Below, piece after piece: positions 17,470-25,604 of a stretch of DNA of 64,000 nucleotides. Both the position numbers and the translations under genes were made by a program. The notes under the pieces were generated by a model. The model had not been told where the DNA came from. It saw only the letters and a program-made list of their open reading frames with translations, and did no database searches. Source of the DNA: Promethearchaeia archaeon (lineage in GTDB: Archaea; Asgardarchaeota; Lokiarchaeia; Sigyniarchaeales; SOKP01); contig JAHQWG010000046.1 in NCBI GenBank assembly GCA_029856045.1, positions 53,477 to 117,476 on the forward strand, read 5' to 3'. Position 1 is the stretch's first letter. The number at the start of each line of letters is the position of its first letter.

Positions 17470-18477
17470 ATGGAAATGAAAATTTTAAAAGAAGGAAGTG
17501 GAGAAATATTTTGTAAAAATACTCCCGCTGAAGTTAGAAAATGGACTAGAGAAAATAAATCTCGTGCTCTAAAAGATAAGCGTATGAGATTAAAAGATGC
17601 TGTAAAAAAATTTATTAAAGATGGAGATTATCTTGCCATTGGAGGATTTGGACATATTCGAGTACCAATGGCTACTATATATGAGATTGTAAGGCAAAAA
17701 ATTAAAGATTTATCTGTAGCGGGGCATACGGCGGTGCAGGATATAGATGTATTAATGGCAGGAGGTTGTGTTAAAAATGTTGATATTGCTTATGTTGTTG
17801 GTTTTGAACTACGAGGGCTTTCTGGGGTCCAAAGACGCCTTTTTGAAAACGGACAGGTTAAGAAAACTGATTATACAAATGGAGCAATGTCATATCGACT
17901 TCGTGCAGGTGCTCAAGGAATACCTTTTATTCCAGTGAAGGTTATGCTTGGAACGGATACTATGATGCATTCCCCTGGAAAAGTTGTTAAATGCCCTTTT
18001 ACAGGGGAAAAAGTGTTATTATTGCCTTCATTGAATCCTGATGTTTGTATAATTCACGCCCATCGGGCTGACATGTATGGGAATGTTCAAATTGATGGGC
18101 ATATTGTAAAAGATGATTTACAAGCAAGAGCATCTAAAAGGGTTATAGTAACTTGCGAAGAACTAGTAGATACTGAAGTTATTAGAGCAGATCCTGGTAA
18201 AACTGTAATTCCATTTTATATGGTAGATGCTGTAACTGAACATCCTTGGGGATCTCATCCTGGTAATATGCCATATAAATACTACTTTGACCATGAATTT
18301 ACTGAAGATTATTTGGCTGCTGGAAGAAATAAGGATCCAAAAGTTTTAAAAAATTGGCTAGATGAATGGATATATAATATTAATGATTTTTACGAATATT
18401 TAGAAAAATTGGGAGCTAGAAGACTTTATACTCTTAGAGATGTTGAATTTTTAAGACCACCAGTGAGGGGGAGTTAA
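17470..18477 (+). CDS. Family I CoA-transferase, alpha subunit (GctA/IpdA-like)
   Basis: This is the alpha subunit of a two-gene family I CoA-transferase, 335 residues long. The Rossmann-like N-terminal segment has DGDYLAIGGFGHIRVPMATI and the glycine-rich VAGHTAVQDIDVLMAGG. Further on are PFIPVKVMLGTDTM and IIHAHRADMYGNVQIDGH, both typical of glutaconate CoA-transferase subunit A. The paired beta gene follows three bases downstream. IpdA of the steroid C/D-ring pathway belongs to the same family and acts as a ring-opening hydrolase instead of a transferase, so either activity is possible. Acetoacetate or another 3-keto acid is a sensible acceptor given the neighbours. The upstream partner gene aacS is divergent. 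Confidence 0.85.
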   Translation: MEMKILKEGSGEIFCKNTPAEVRKWTRENKSRALKDKRMRLKDAVKKFIKDGDYLAIGGFGHIRVPMATIYEIVRQKIKDLSVAGHTAVQDIDVLMAGGCVKNVDIAYVVGFELRGLSGVQRRLFENGQVKKTDYTNGAMSYRLRAGAQGIPFIPVKVMLGTDTMMHSPGKVVKCPFTGEKVLLLPSLNPDVCIIHAHRADMYGNVQIDGHIVKDDLQARASKRVIVTCEELVDTEVIRADPGKTVIPFYMVDAVTEHPWGSHPGNMPYKYYFDHEFTEDYLAAGRNKDPKVLKNWLDEWIYNINDFYEYLEKLGARRLYTLRDVEFLRPPVRGS

Positions 18478-18480
18478 AAA

Positions 18481-19260
18481 ATGTCTGTAAAAAATTATAC
18501 ATTAAGAGAACTAATGGCTTGTGTTGCCGCGAAACAATTAGAAGATGAAAAAGCTGTTGCTGTTGGGACTGGATTACCTTTAGTTGCAACCATGCTTGCA
18601 CAACAAACTCATGCACCAAATTTGTTAATTATTTTCGAAGCTGGTGGTATTGCTCCACAATTACCAACACTTCCAATATCTGTTGGAGATTCACGGACAA
18701 TCCATAAAGCGCTTTGTACCACTACATTAATTGATATTATGGATACAATTCGTAGAGGTTATGTTGATTATGCCTTTTTAGGAGGTGCCCAAATTGATAA
18801 ATACGGAAACCTAAACTCTACTATGATTGGGGACAATTACGAAAAACCAAAAGTTAGATTCCCGGGTTCTGGAGGGGCAAATGATTTTGGATCATTAGCA
18901 TGGGAGACACTTATAATAATGGATCGGCATGGTCCAAGGCGATTTGTTGAAAAGGTGGATTTTATCACAACTCCAGGATATTTATATGGTCCAGGAGCCC
19001 GAGAAGAAGAAGGTTTATCGGAAAATACAGGTCCATCACGTGTTATCACAGATTTATGCCTATTTGACTTTGAACCTGAAACTAAGAGAATGAGATTGAT
19101 CGCTTGCCATCCAGGAATTACTACTGAGGACGTTATAAAAGCAACGGGTTTTGAAATATTAATAGCAGATGAAGTAGGCACAACTGATCCCCCCACCAAA
19201 GAAGAATTAAGGTTATTACATGAAGTAATTGATCCTTTAGGATTTGTCTTTAAAAAATAA
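18481..19260 (+). CDS. Family I CoA-transferase, beta subunit (GctB/IpdB-like)
   Basis: This is the beta subunit of the family I CoA-transferase, 259 residues. The TGLPLVATMLAQQTHAPNL stretch and LIIFEAGGIAPQLPTLPIS provide the family core. The Glu in FEAGG is the candidate for the glutamyl-CoA active-site residue. Later motifs are GGAQIDKYGNLNST, FPGSGGANDFGS and FITTPGYL, all standard for GctB-like proteins. It begins three bases after the alpha subunit, using a strong GGGGGAG ribosome site at the end of that gene, so the two are made together as a heteromer. In IpdB-type hydrolases the active Glu has moved to the A subunit; checking both sites would decide between transferase and hydrolase. 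Confidence 0.85.
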   Translation: MSVKNYTLRELMACVAAKQLEDEKAVAVGTGLPLVATMLAQQTHAPNLLIIFEAGGIAPQLPTLPISVGDSRTIHKALCTTTLIDIMDTIRRGYVDYAFLGGAQIDKYGNLNSTMIGDNYEKPKVRFPGSGGANDFGSLAWETLIIMDRHGPRRFVEKVDFITTPGYLYGPGAREEEGLSENTGPSRVITDLCLFDFEPETKRMRLIACHPGITTEDVIKATGFEILIADEVGTTDPPTKEELRLLHEVIDPLGFVFKK

Positions 19261-19382
19261 AATCATTTTTTTTTAATATAAATTAGAATGCGAAATAAAA
19301 AATTTTAAAATTCCAAAAATCAATATTAATTTTATTAAATTAAATTTGAATCTAAAAAGTCAAACAAAAAAAGTAATTTAAA

Positions 19383-20297
19383 ATGGAAGTATATGAAAAT
19401 AATCCAAAAAATAAATTAGTAATAAGTGCAGCATTAGCCGGGGCAGTAACGAGAAAGGACCAAAACCCTGCTGTTCCTTATTCACCCGAAGAATTTGGAG
19501 ATGAAGCTAAAAAATGCTATGAAGCGGGGGCCGCAATAGTCCATATCCATGCAAGAGATGTAGCACAGGGGGGTATTCCCACACCAAATTTGGAAATTAT
19601 TAAAGCCACTATTGAGAATATAAAGCTAAAAGCCCCAGGTGTTATAATTAACTTGAGTTCCGCAATTAGCGCTGTAGCTACTGACCGGGAACGAATTATG
19701 CCTGTGAGAACATTCAAACCTCCTTTAGCGTCATTAAACACTAATTCAATGAATTTTTCGGTTGGAGATTTCAAGGCAGGAAAAGTAATTATGGGTGCTG
19801 GAAATATTTTTAATAACTCATTTAGCACAATTCAAAATTTCGCTAAACATATGAGGAAAGCGCAGACCAAACCTGAGATGGAAATTTATGATTTGGGGGG
19901 TATGTATAACATGCTATTTCTTAACAGACAAGAAGGCACGTTTGAAAAACCTTTACACTTTCAGTTTGTTTTCGGTGTTCTTGGTGGAATACCCTTCAGT
20001 CCTCAAAACCTAGGGCGTCTACTGGATTTGAAGCCCCCAAGAGCAACATGGAGTGTTTGTGGAGTAGCTAAACAACAATTTCAAGCAGGCATGTGTGCTG
20101 CTGCATGGGGTGGGCATATTCGAGTTGGTTTAGAAGACAACATACGTAATATTAATGGTGATTTAGCTAAAGGCTCATGGGAACAGGTTGCTTGGGCTAA
20201 AAAAGTAGCTGAAGACGCTGGGCGAGAATTTGCTCAAGGTGCAGAGGCTAAAAAAATCTTCAACCTTTTACGCGACGATGTGGATTTGTCTGATTAA
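19383..20297 (+). CDS. Beta-keto acid cleavage enzyme (BKACE, DUF849)
   Basis: This is a TIM-barrel enzyme of 304 residues of the BKACE/Kce family. The HIHARD motif near residue 54 gives the zinc ligand pair His-x-His. The GGHIRVGLEDNI block near residue 240 is the family hallmark and binds CoA or the keto acid. Known members convert a 3-keto acid plus acetyl-CoA to acetoacetate plus a shorter acyl-CoA. Its start lies 122 bp after the CoA-transferase genes, on the same strand, and it is followed by a T16 tract. With AacS and CoA-transferase next door, acetoacetate produced here could be recovered as acetoacetyl-CoA. The natural keto acid is not known. Confidence 0.87.
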   Translation: MEVYENNPKNKLVISAALAGAVTRKDQNPAVPYSPEEFGDEAKKCYEAGAAIVHIHARDVAQGGIPTPNLEIIKATIENIKLKAPGVIINLSSAISAVATDRERIMPVRTFKPPLASLNTNSMNFSVGDFKAGKVIMGAGNIFNNSFSTIQNFAKHMRKAQTKPEMEIYDLGGMYNMLFLNRQEGTFEKPLHFQFVFGVLGGIPFSPQNLGRLLDLKPPRATWSVCGVAKQQFQAGMCAAAWGGHIRVGLEDNIRNINGDLAKGSWEQVAWAKKVAEDAGREFAQGAEAKKIFNLLRDDVDLSD

Positions 20298-20339
20298 AAA
20301 ATAGTTATAAATTAATTCTAACCATTTTATTTTGTGTGG

Positions 20340-20355
20340 TTTTTTTTTTTTTTTT
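20340..20355 (+). terminator. Long poly-T terminator
   Basis: An uninterrupted run of 16 T on the + strand, followed by more T-rich DNA, lies 43 bases after the BKACE stop. It sits between two convergent genes and is a good archaeal terminator for the CoA-transferase/BKACE transcript. Confidence 0.55.
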
Positions 20356-20364
20356 ATTATTTTT

Positions 20365-20622
20365 TCATTTTTTTTCACGATTTATCTGATAAATATATAG
20401 AGATATCGCATTATTTGGGCATTTTCTTATACATATATTGCATCCATAACATTGTCCAACTGTAATTGCCTTTCCATCAAGACCATACTCTCGAATTCTC
20501 AATGGACAAATTCTTATACAAGTCCCACAAGATTTACACTTAGATAAATCTGTTAATGCCTTAAATGCTCTTAACTTTAACTCATTTATTTTATTTTGTA
20601 AGGCATGGGATGCAGCTTTCAT
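20365..20622 (-). CDS. Small 2[4Fe-4S] ferredoxin
   Basis: This is an 85-residue ferredoxin. Two cluster motifs are present: CKSCGTCIRICP near residue 34 and CYGCNICIRKCP near residue 61, each with the CxxCxxCxxxCP pattern. A 30-residue basic helix precedes the clusters, which is longer than in minimal ferredoxins and may dock a partner. It lies next to the NPD-family flavoprotein on the same strand, so it could exchange electrons with that enzyme or with the acyl-CoA dehydrogenases. The second CP Pro supports normal cluster geometry. Cytosolic, with no signal peptide. Confidence 0.85.
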   Translation of the reverse strand: MKAASHALQNKINELKLRAFKALTDLSKCKSCGTCIRICPLRIREYGLDGKAITVGQCYGCNICIRKCPNNAISLYIYQINREKK

Positions 20623-20710
20623 AATTATAGATTTTAGATGTTTTATATTAATATAAATTTATTAAAAATTAAAAAAAAAAAGAAAAGATGATAAAATTCT
20701 ATTCGATAAA

Positions 20711-21733
20711 TTAAGAAATATTTGAGCAAGCTTTCTTTAAGAGTTCCTCAGCTTTCTTAGTAAAACCACTTAAGATGTCATTAACACTTAAAATTTCATC
20801 AATTAATCCGACAGTTTGACCAACAGGTATGGCTCCATCCTCAACATCGCCTTCTGTATATACAATTTCATATCTACGTAATTCTTCCAAAAATTCATCT
20901 AGATCATAGCCTAATTCTTGGGCAATTTTATCCTCCTTAGAAATAATTTCACCATGTTCCAGAGCATATTTATTTTTTAATAATCTTATTGGACCAAAAC
21001 CACCAGTTGTAAGTATAGTATCTCTTGCTGTTGCTGGAGGAATTAAATCCTTGTAATTTTGATGAAATTCACTCTCTTTACAGGCAATAAATCGAGTTCC
21101 CATAGCAATTGCATCGGCACCTGCAGCAATACCAGCTGCAATTCCTTCAGGACTTGCAAATCCACCACAAGCAACTACTAGATGTTCAGGATATTTACGC
21201 AAAACTTGTTGGAGTAGAACCAAAGTTGAAATTTCTTCATAGGATTGATGACCCCCTCCATCGATACCTGTAGCCACAATACCATCACATCCTGCTTTAA
21301 CGATTTTATCAATCAACCATAAAGCAGGACCCACATGAAAATGTTTTACTTGAGGTAATTTCTTTTTTAACCATTCAGAGGCAAATCCAGCCCCTCCAGC
21401 GCTAGTTAATACATATACCAATTGTTCTCTAATTTTTGGATTTTCTCTCATCCATTTTGGAAGTGTCCGTATTAATACCTTGTGATCGGTTTGGATCCTT
21501 GCAGTTCTAATATTTAGGCCAAAAGGTTTATCGGTGCTCTCTATTACATGGATAATCTGCTCTTTCATATCTGTAACAGAATTCTTCCCTTGTAAAGTGG
21601 CATGACTCAGAACTCCCAGACCGCCTGCTTCAGAAACCGCAATCGCTAATTCCGTAGTATAAAAAGGGCCCATTGGAGCGCTTATAATAGGATATTTTAA
21701 CCCAAACAGTTCAGTTATTCTGGTTTTTATCAT
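20711..21733 (-). CDS. NPD-family FMN enzyme (nitronate monooxygenase/FabK/IpdC-like)
   Basis: This is a TIM-barrel flavoprotein of 340 residues. The N-terminus reads ELFGLKYPIISAPMGPFYT, standard for the 2-nitropropane dioxygenase/FabK group. VATGIDGGGHQ holds the His that acts in FabK and nitronate monooxygenase, and ACGGFASPEGIAAGIAAGADAIAMGTRF binds the FMN phosphate. Nitronate oxidation would need O2, so in an anaerobe an enoyl or hydroxyacyl-CoA oxidoreductase is more likely. IpdC of the steroid C/D-ring pathway is also in this family. The neighbouring genes (IpdAB-like subunits, crotonase, dehydrogenases) make that comparison worth testing. It is preceded by a 330 bp divergent promoter region. 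Confidence 0.8.
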   Translation of the reverse strand: MIKTRITELFGLKYPIISAPMGPFYTTELAIAVSEAGGLGVLSHATLQGKNSVTDMKEQIIHVIESTDKPFGLNIRTARIQTDHKVLIRTLPKWMRENPKIREQLVYVLTSAGGAGFASEWLKKKLPQVKHFHVGPALWLIDKIVKAGCDGIVATGIDGGGHQSYEEISTLVLLQQVLRKYPEHLVVACGGFASPEGIAAGIAAGADAIAMGTRFIACKESEFHQNYKDLIPPATARDTILTTGGFGPIRLLKNKYALEHGEIISKEDKIAQELGYDLDEFLEELRRYEIVYTEGDVEDGAIPVGQTVGLIDEILSVNDILSGFTKKAEELLKKACSNIS

Positions 21734-22066
21734 ATTTTAACTTCACTTAAAATATTTTTAGATTAAATAAGTCTTCTTTAATTATATGGATATTAAATTT
21801 TTTATTTTGTATTCTTTTATTATTTCTAATTAATAATTTAATTAAAAATTGAGTATTACCAGCCCTTTAAGAAAAAATTATTCCTTTTTTTTCCATTTAA
21901 ATAAATCAATAATTTAATGTTAAATCATCTAAGCAAACTTCATTTGATATTCTATTAATAATTTTATTTTTTATGAGAAATTTAAAATAAAATTGAATAC
22001 AGTATTAATGGTATTAATTTTTTAATTAAAAAAATATTAAAAAAAATTTGAGATGATTTTCTAAAA
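21734..22066. other. Divergent intergenic region before the second thiolase-like operon
   Basis: About 330 bp of AT-rich DNA lies between divergent genes. I see no ORF, RNA gene or clear repeat. It must hold the promoters of the NPD flavoprotein gene and of the DUF35-thiolase-thiolase-DUF35 operon. Confidence 0.5.
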
Positions 22067-22525
22067 ATGAAAGGAGAAATCCTAACTACTAAAGGTGCTG
22101 TTAGAGCTGAATTTGATTTTTGGGTTGGACTTTATTTAGATAAATTCTTGGAAGGTTTAGAACAAAAAAAATTTATTGGTAATAAATGTTCAAAGTGTGG
22201 AAAAGTATATATTCCACCCAGAAAAATCTGCGGAGATTGTTTTGAACACATTGAGGAATATGTAGATTTACCCGAAACAGGTGTATTAACTAATTTTACA
22301 TTTACAAAATGGGCAATAAGTGAAAGAAGGCCTAGACAATCAAAAAATATCAAAATGATTGGTCTTGTAAAGCTTGATGGAGCGGATTCAGCAATGCTTT
22401 TACCCATATTAGAGACAGAACCGGAAAATCTTAAAATTGGGATGAAAGTTCAAGTTGTGTGGAGTGAAAAACCACAAGGTCAACCATCAGATATAAAAGG
22501 CTTTAAGCCAATCGGAGGTGCGTAA
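22067..22525 (+). CDS. DUF35 zinc-ribbon/OB-fold protein
   Basis: This is the first gene of a four-gene operon ordered DUF35, thiolase-like, thiolase-like, DUF35. The protein has 152 residues. The zinc ribbon is CSKCGK near residue 41 and CGDC near residue 55. The OB-fold part contains IGLVKLDGADSAMLLPIL with the family DGAD strand. It ends two bases before the next start, and its end carries a GGAGGTGCG ribosome site used by that gene. It probably forms a complex with one of the two thiolase-fold proteins that follow. Confidence 0.87.
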   Translation: MKGEILTTKGAVRAEFDFWVGLYLDKFLEGLEQKKFIGNKCSKCGKVYIPPRKICGDCFEHIEEYVDLPETGVLTNFTFTKWAISERRPRQSKNIKMIGLVKLDGADSAMLLPILETEPENLKIGMKVQVVWSEKPQGQPSDIKGFKPIGGA

Positions 22526-22527
22526 TA

Positions 22528-23673
22528 ATGGATAAAGTTGGCATTGTAGGTTATTATCAAGTTAAACCCGAAACTGACATTCAAATGAGTCGTCCTGAAA
22601 TGATTTTTTATGCTACGCGCGGTGCTTTAGATTATGCTGGATTAAAAAGAGATGATCTTTCTACAGTTATTTCCGCCACCAATGATTATTATGATGGAAA
22701 AACTATCTCAAACTGTTTTACAGTCGATGCGGGGGGTGCCTATCTTAAGGATGAGAGTAAAGTTGAAATGGATGGCGCACATGCGGTAAACTATGGGTTA
22801 ATGCGATGTCTTTCAGGTCATCATAAATTGGCATTAGTGTGGGGCGCAAGTCAACCTTCAACATTTTATTATGGTTGTGTGAGGGTGCTTGAAAATGATC
22901 CTACATTTGACCGTCCAATAAATCTTTTAAACGATTATACAGCTGCTGCATTAGGAATGAGGGCATATATGAATAAATTCGGAGTTTCAGTTGAAGATAT
23001 CGCAAAAGTTGGAGTAAAGAATCATAAAAATGCAGCAAAGAATCCACTAGCGTGGAATGAAGCTCAACTACCAGGTATTACTGTTGAGGATGTTCTTAAT
23101 TCGGAAATGTTAAGTGATCCTGTAACTAAATTAATGCATGCAATGCCTTGCGATGGTGCTACAGCATTAATATTAGCTCCCGAAGAATTGGCGAAAAAGA
23201 TTATAGATGATCCTGTTTGGATTACTGGTGTAGGACTTTGTCAAGAAACATATTATCTTGGAGATAGAGATTTAAGTACTAGTATTTCAATGGAAAAAGC
23301 TTCACAACATGCATATAAAATGGCAGGAATAAACGATCCAAGAAAAGATATTGATGTAGTAGAGCTCTTTGAACATTCAGCATATGAGGAATTAATTCTT
23401 GCAGAAGCTTTAGGTTTATGTGAGAAAGGCAAAGGAGCCAATTTATCTTCAGAGATTAATGGAGAAATACCAATTAACCCATCAGGTGGAGCTATTGGAG
23501 CTTTTACCCCTTGTGCAATAGGAATAACTAGATTAGTAGAAGCTGTAAAACAAATTCGGGGAGAGGCAAATGGTTATCAGGTAAAAGATGCAAATCGAGC
23601 GATAGCCCATGGTCAAATTGGTTTTTGTGCTCAAAATAATATTGTATTTATATTAGAAGGAGGTAAAAAATAA
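22528..23673 (+). CDS. Divergent thiolase-fold protein (Cys- and His-less)
   Basis: This is a thiolase-superfamily protein of 381 residues, the most divergent of the four in the window. The nucleophile region reads VEMDGAHAVNYGLMRCLSG and lacks the motif Cys. The ELHDAF motif is VVELFEHSAYEELI, and the GHP motif is replaced by SGGAIGAFTPCAIG, so the catalytic His of thiolases is also gone. It may be a structural or substrate-binding half of a heteromer with the next gene, or an aldolase using other residues (Tyr in Ltp2-type enzymes). It overlaps the next gene by one base (TAATG) with a strong GGAGGT site, which suggests tight 1:1 production. Confidence 0.8.
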   Translation: MDKVGIVGYYQVKPETDIQMSRPEMIFYATRGALDYAGLKRDDLSTVISATNDYYDGKTISNCFTVDAGGAYLKDESKVEMDGAHAVNYGLMRCLSGHHKLALVWGASQPSTFYYGCVRVLENDPTFDRPINLLNDYTAAALGMRAYMNKFGVSVEDIAKVGVKNHKNAAKNPLAWNEAQLPGITVEDVLNSEMLSDPVTKLMHAMPCDGATALILAPEELAKKIIDDPVWITGVGLCQETYYLGDRDLSTSISMEKASQHAYKMAGINDPRKDIDVVELFEHSAYEELILAEALGLCEKGKGANLSSEINGEIPINPSGGAIGAFTPCAIGITRLVEAVKQIRGEANGYQVKDANRAIAHGQIGFCAQNNIVFILEGGKK

Positions 23674-24920
23674 TGGGAGTACAACCAGTAATAGTTAGTG
23701 CGGGTTTTAGTGAACATGCATCAAAAAGATCTGATGTAAATATGGCAGAATTGATGAATGAAGCAATTGAAGATGCTTTAAGCAAATGTAATTGTACAAT
23801 TGACGATATTGACTGTTTTATTAATGGAAATATGCCTGCATTCGAAGGTGCTAATATTCCAGAGTTGTGGATGACAGATCATATGGGAGCAAAAAATAAA
23901 CCATTTATGAGAGTAACCACTGGTGGAACCACAGGTGGTTCAATAGCTATTGCAGCATATTATGCTGTAGCATCAGGATTATATGATACAGTTTTAGCAA
24001 CAGCATTTGAACAGCAATCTTGTGGAAGTACTACAGTTGGTCTATCCTCTGTTGCTTTAGGAGAAGTTTCAATATATCTTGAATTGGGATACGATTATGA
24101 AAAATTAAGGAGAAATATGGGTGCAGGGGCCGCAATTGGAGTTGGTGCTTATCAAGCGGTAAATTATATGAGACGAAGTCATTGTACGGAAGAAGATTTA
24201 GCCAGAGTTGTTGTTCAAAATAGACATAATGCTGCAAAAAATTGGTGGACTCATTTAAAAATGCCTAACTATACAATTGAACAAGTATTAGATACTCCTT
24301 ATATCTCATATCCCTTACGATTTGGTATGGTTACACCAGCTTCAGATGGTAGCTGTGCTATGATATACACGACTGAAGAAAATGCAAAAAAATTTACAGA
24401 TACTCCTGTTTTTGTAAATGGAGTTGCAAGTGTAAGTAATGAAACAGCAATAGTAACGTCTGAAGCAGGGGGAGTTGGACAAATTGACCCTTGCGTACAA
24501 TTGGGTGCAAAAATATCAGCAAAATTAGCTTATGAACAAGCAGGTATTTCATTTCCAGAAAAAGAAATCGATTATGCTGAAGTATATTCTCCATTTCCTA
24601 ATCAAGAACTTATGTGGTTAGAAAGGTTAGGGTTATTTGAAGAAAATACTGCACATATACAATACAGAGAGGGAATTACCGCACCTGACGGTGATTTACC
24701 GGTAAATTGCTCTGGCGGTGTAAATTCCACTAATGCGATTGGTGCTTCAGCACTGGAAAGAGTCGCGGAAGCAGCTTTACAAATTATGGGGAAAGCAGGA
24801 AATCAAAGTCCAAAAGAAATACATACTGCTATTGGTCATGGATGGGGTGGCGCATTAAATTTAATTACCTTATCTGTTTTGGCAGATCAATCAAGAAGAA
24901 AATATAAAGGAGGGATATAA
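23673..24920 (+). CDS. Thiolase-fold protein (Cys-less), partner of the preceding gene
   Basis: This is a thiolase-superfamily protein of 415 residues. The nucleophile region reads VTTGGTTGGSIAIAAYYAVASG, again without Cys. The usual ELHDAF is AEVYSPFPNQELMWLE, and the C-terminal motif is CSGGVNSTNAIGASALERV without GHP. The Thr/Gly-rich loop matches the GGATGG loop of the other two paralogues. Coupled by TAATG to the upstream gene and followed after one base by a DUF35 gene with a GGAGGG site, it probably belongs to a heteromeric thiolase-fold complex with two DUF35 subunits. The reaction is unknown. Confidence 0.82.
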   Translation: MGVQPVIVSAGFSEHASKRSDVNMAELMNEAIEDALSKCNCTIDDIDCFINGNMPAFEGANIPELWMTDHMGAKNKPFMRVTTGGTTGGSIAIAAYYAVASGLYDTVLATAFEQQSCGSTTVGLSSVALGEVSIYLELGYDYEKLRRNMGAGAAIGVGAYQAVNYMRRSHCTEEDLARVVVQNRHNAAKNWWTHLKMPNYTIEQVLDTPYISYPLRFGMVTPASDGSCAMIYTTEENAKKFTDTPVFVNGVASVSNETAIVTSEAGGVGQIDPCVQLGAKISAKLAYEQAGISFPEKEIDYAEVYSPFPNQELMWLERLGLFEENTAHIQYREGITAPDGDLPVNCSGGVNSTNAIGASALERVAEAALQIMGKAGNQSPKEIHTAIGHGWGGALNLITLSVLADQSRRKYKGGI

Positions 24921-24921
24921 A

Positions 24922-25443
24922 ATGGCGAGATTAGAATACATTAAAAAACAATATCCAAGAACAAGGAGAGTGCATGGAAATTGGTATTTATCCTCATATC
25001 AGTATAAATTCAATGTTAAAAGAATTAATCAGTGTCTTGAACATCTAAGGATGGGAGAACTAGTTGGATTGAAATGTCGTTCATGCAATACAGTATCTTT
25101 TCCTCCTAGACTCATATGTCCCAAGTGTTTAAAAATGCCAGATCAATGGATCCATTTAAGGGAAACAGCTACGGTAGCAACATTTTCTGGAACCTATGCT
25201 AAAGAAAGTGGAGACACAGAAATAAGACCATATCCTGTTGTAGCAATTCGTCAAGATGGTGCGGACACAACTTGGCTTGCAAATTTACCAGAAGGCTTTG
25301 ATTTCTTTAAAGTCTATGTCGGGATGCCTTTAAAGATTAAATGGGCCGAGGATAAGAAGGGCGACTTTAGTGATATTGAATATTATGAACCAATAGAAGA
25401 TCCAAGCATTGAAATGAACAAAAAAGAGGAAGCAGAGAATTAA
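24922..25443 (+). CDS. DUF35 zinc-ribbon/OB-fold protein
   Basis: This is the last gene of the four-gene operon, 173 residues. The zinc ribbon is CRSCNT near residue 52 and CPKC near residue 66. The OB-fold contains VVAIRQDGADTTWLANLP, the family DGAD strand. An N-terminal stretch of about 35 residues with RTRRVHGNWYLSSYQYKF is extra compared with the first DUF35 of the operon. A hairpin and T-tract follow at once, so the operon ends here. Confidence 0.87.
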   Translation: MARLEYIKKQYPRTRRVHGNWYLSSYQYKFNVKRINQCLEHLRMGELVGLKCRSCNTVSFPPRLICPKCLKMPDQWIHLRETATVATFSGTYAKESGDTEIRPYPVVAIRQDGADTTWLANLPEGFDFFKVYVGMPLKIKWAEDKKGDFSDIEYYEPIEDPSIEMNKKEEAEN

Positions 25444-25453
25444 TTTAAGTATA

Positions 25454-25500
25454 AATTGATTCTCAATTATATATTTTAAATTTTTTTATTCTTTTTTTTT
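25454..25500 (+). terminator. Hairpin plus T-tract terminator
   Basis: A perfect 6-bp stem (AATTGA and TCAATT with a TTC loop) at 25454-25468 is followed by T7 and T9 tracts. It lies just after the last gene of the DUF35/thiolase-like operon and should end its transcript. Confidence 0.5.
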
Positions 25501-25604
25501 ATTTACTACTTCTTGATTTATATTTTGATATTTTCATAAAGATTTTTAATATAATACTAAGAATTATTCATTAAGAAAAAAAAAAAAAGAGTATAAAAAT
25601 TTTC

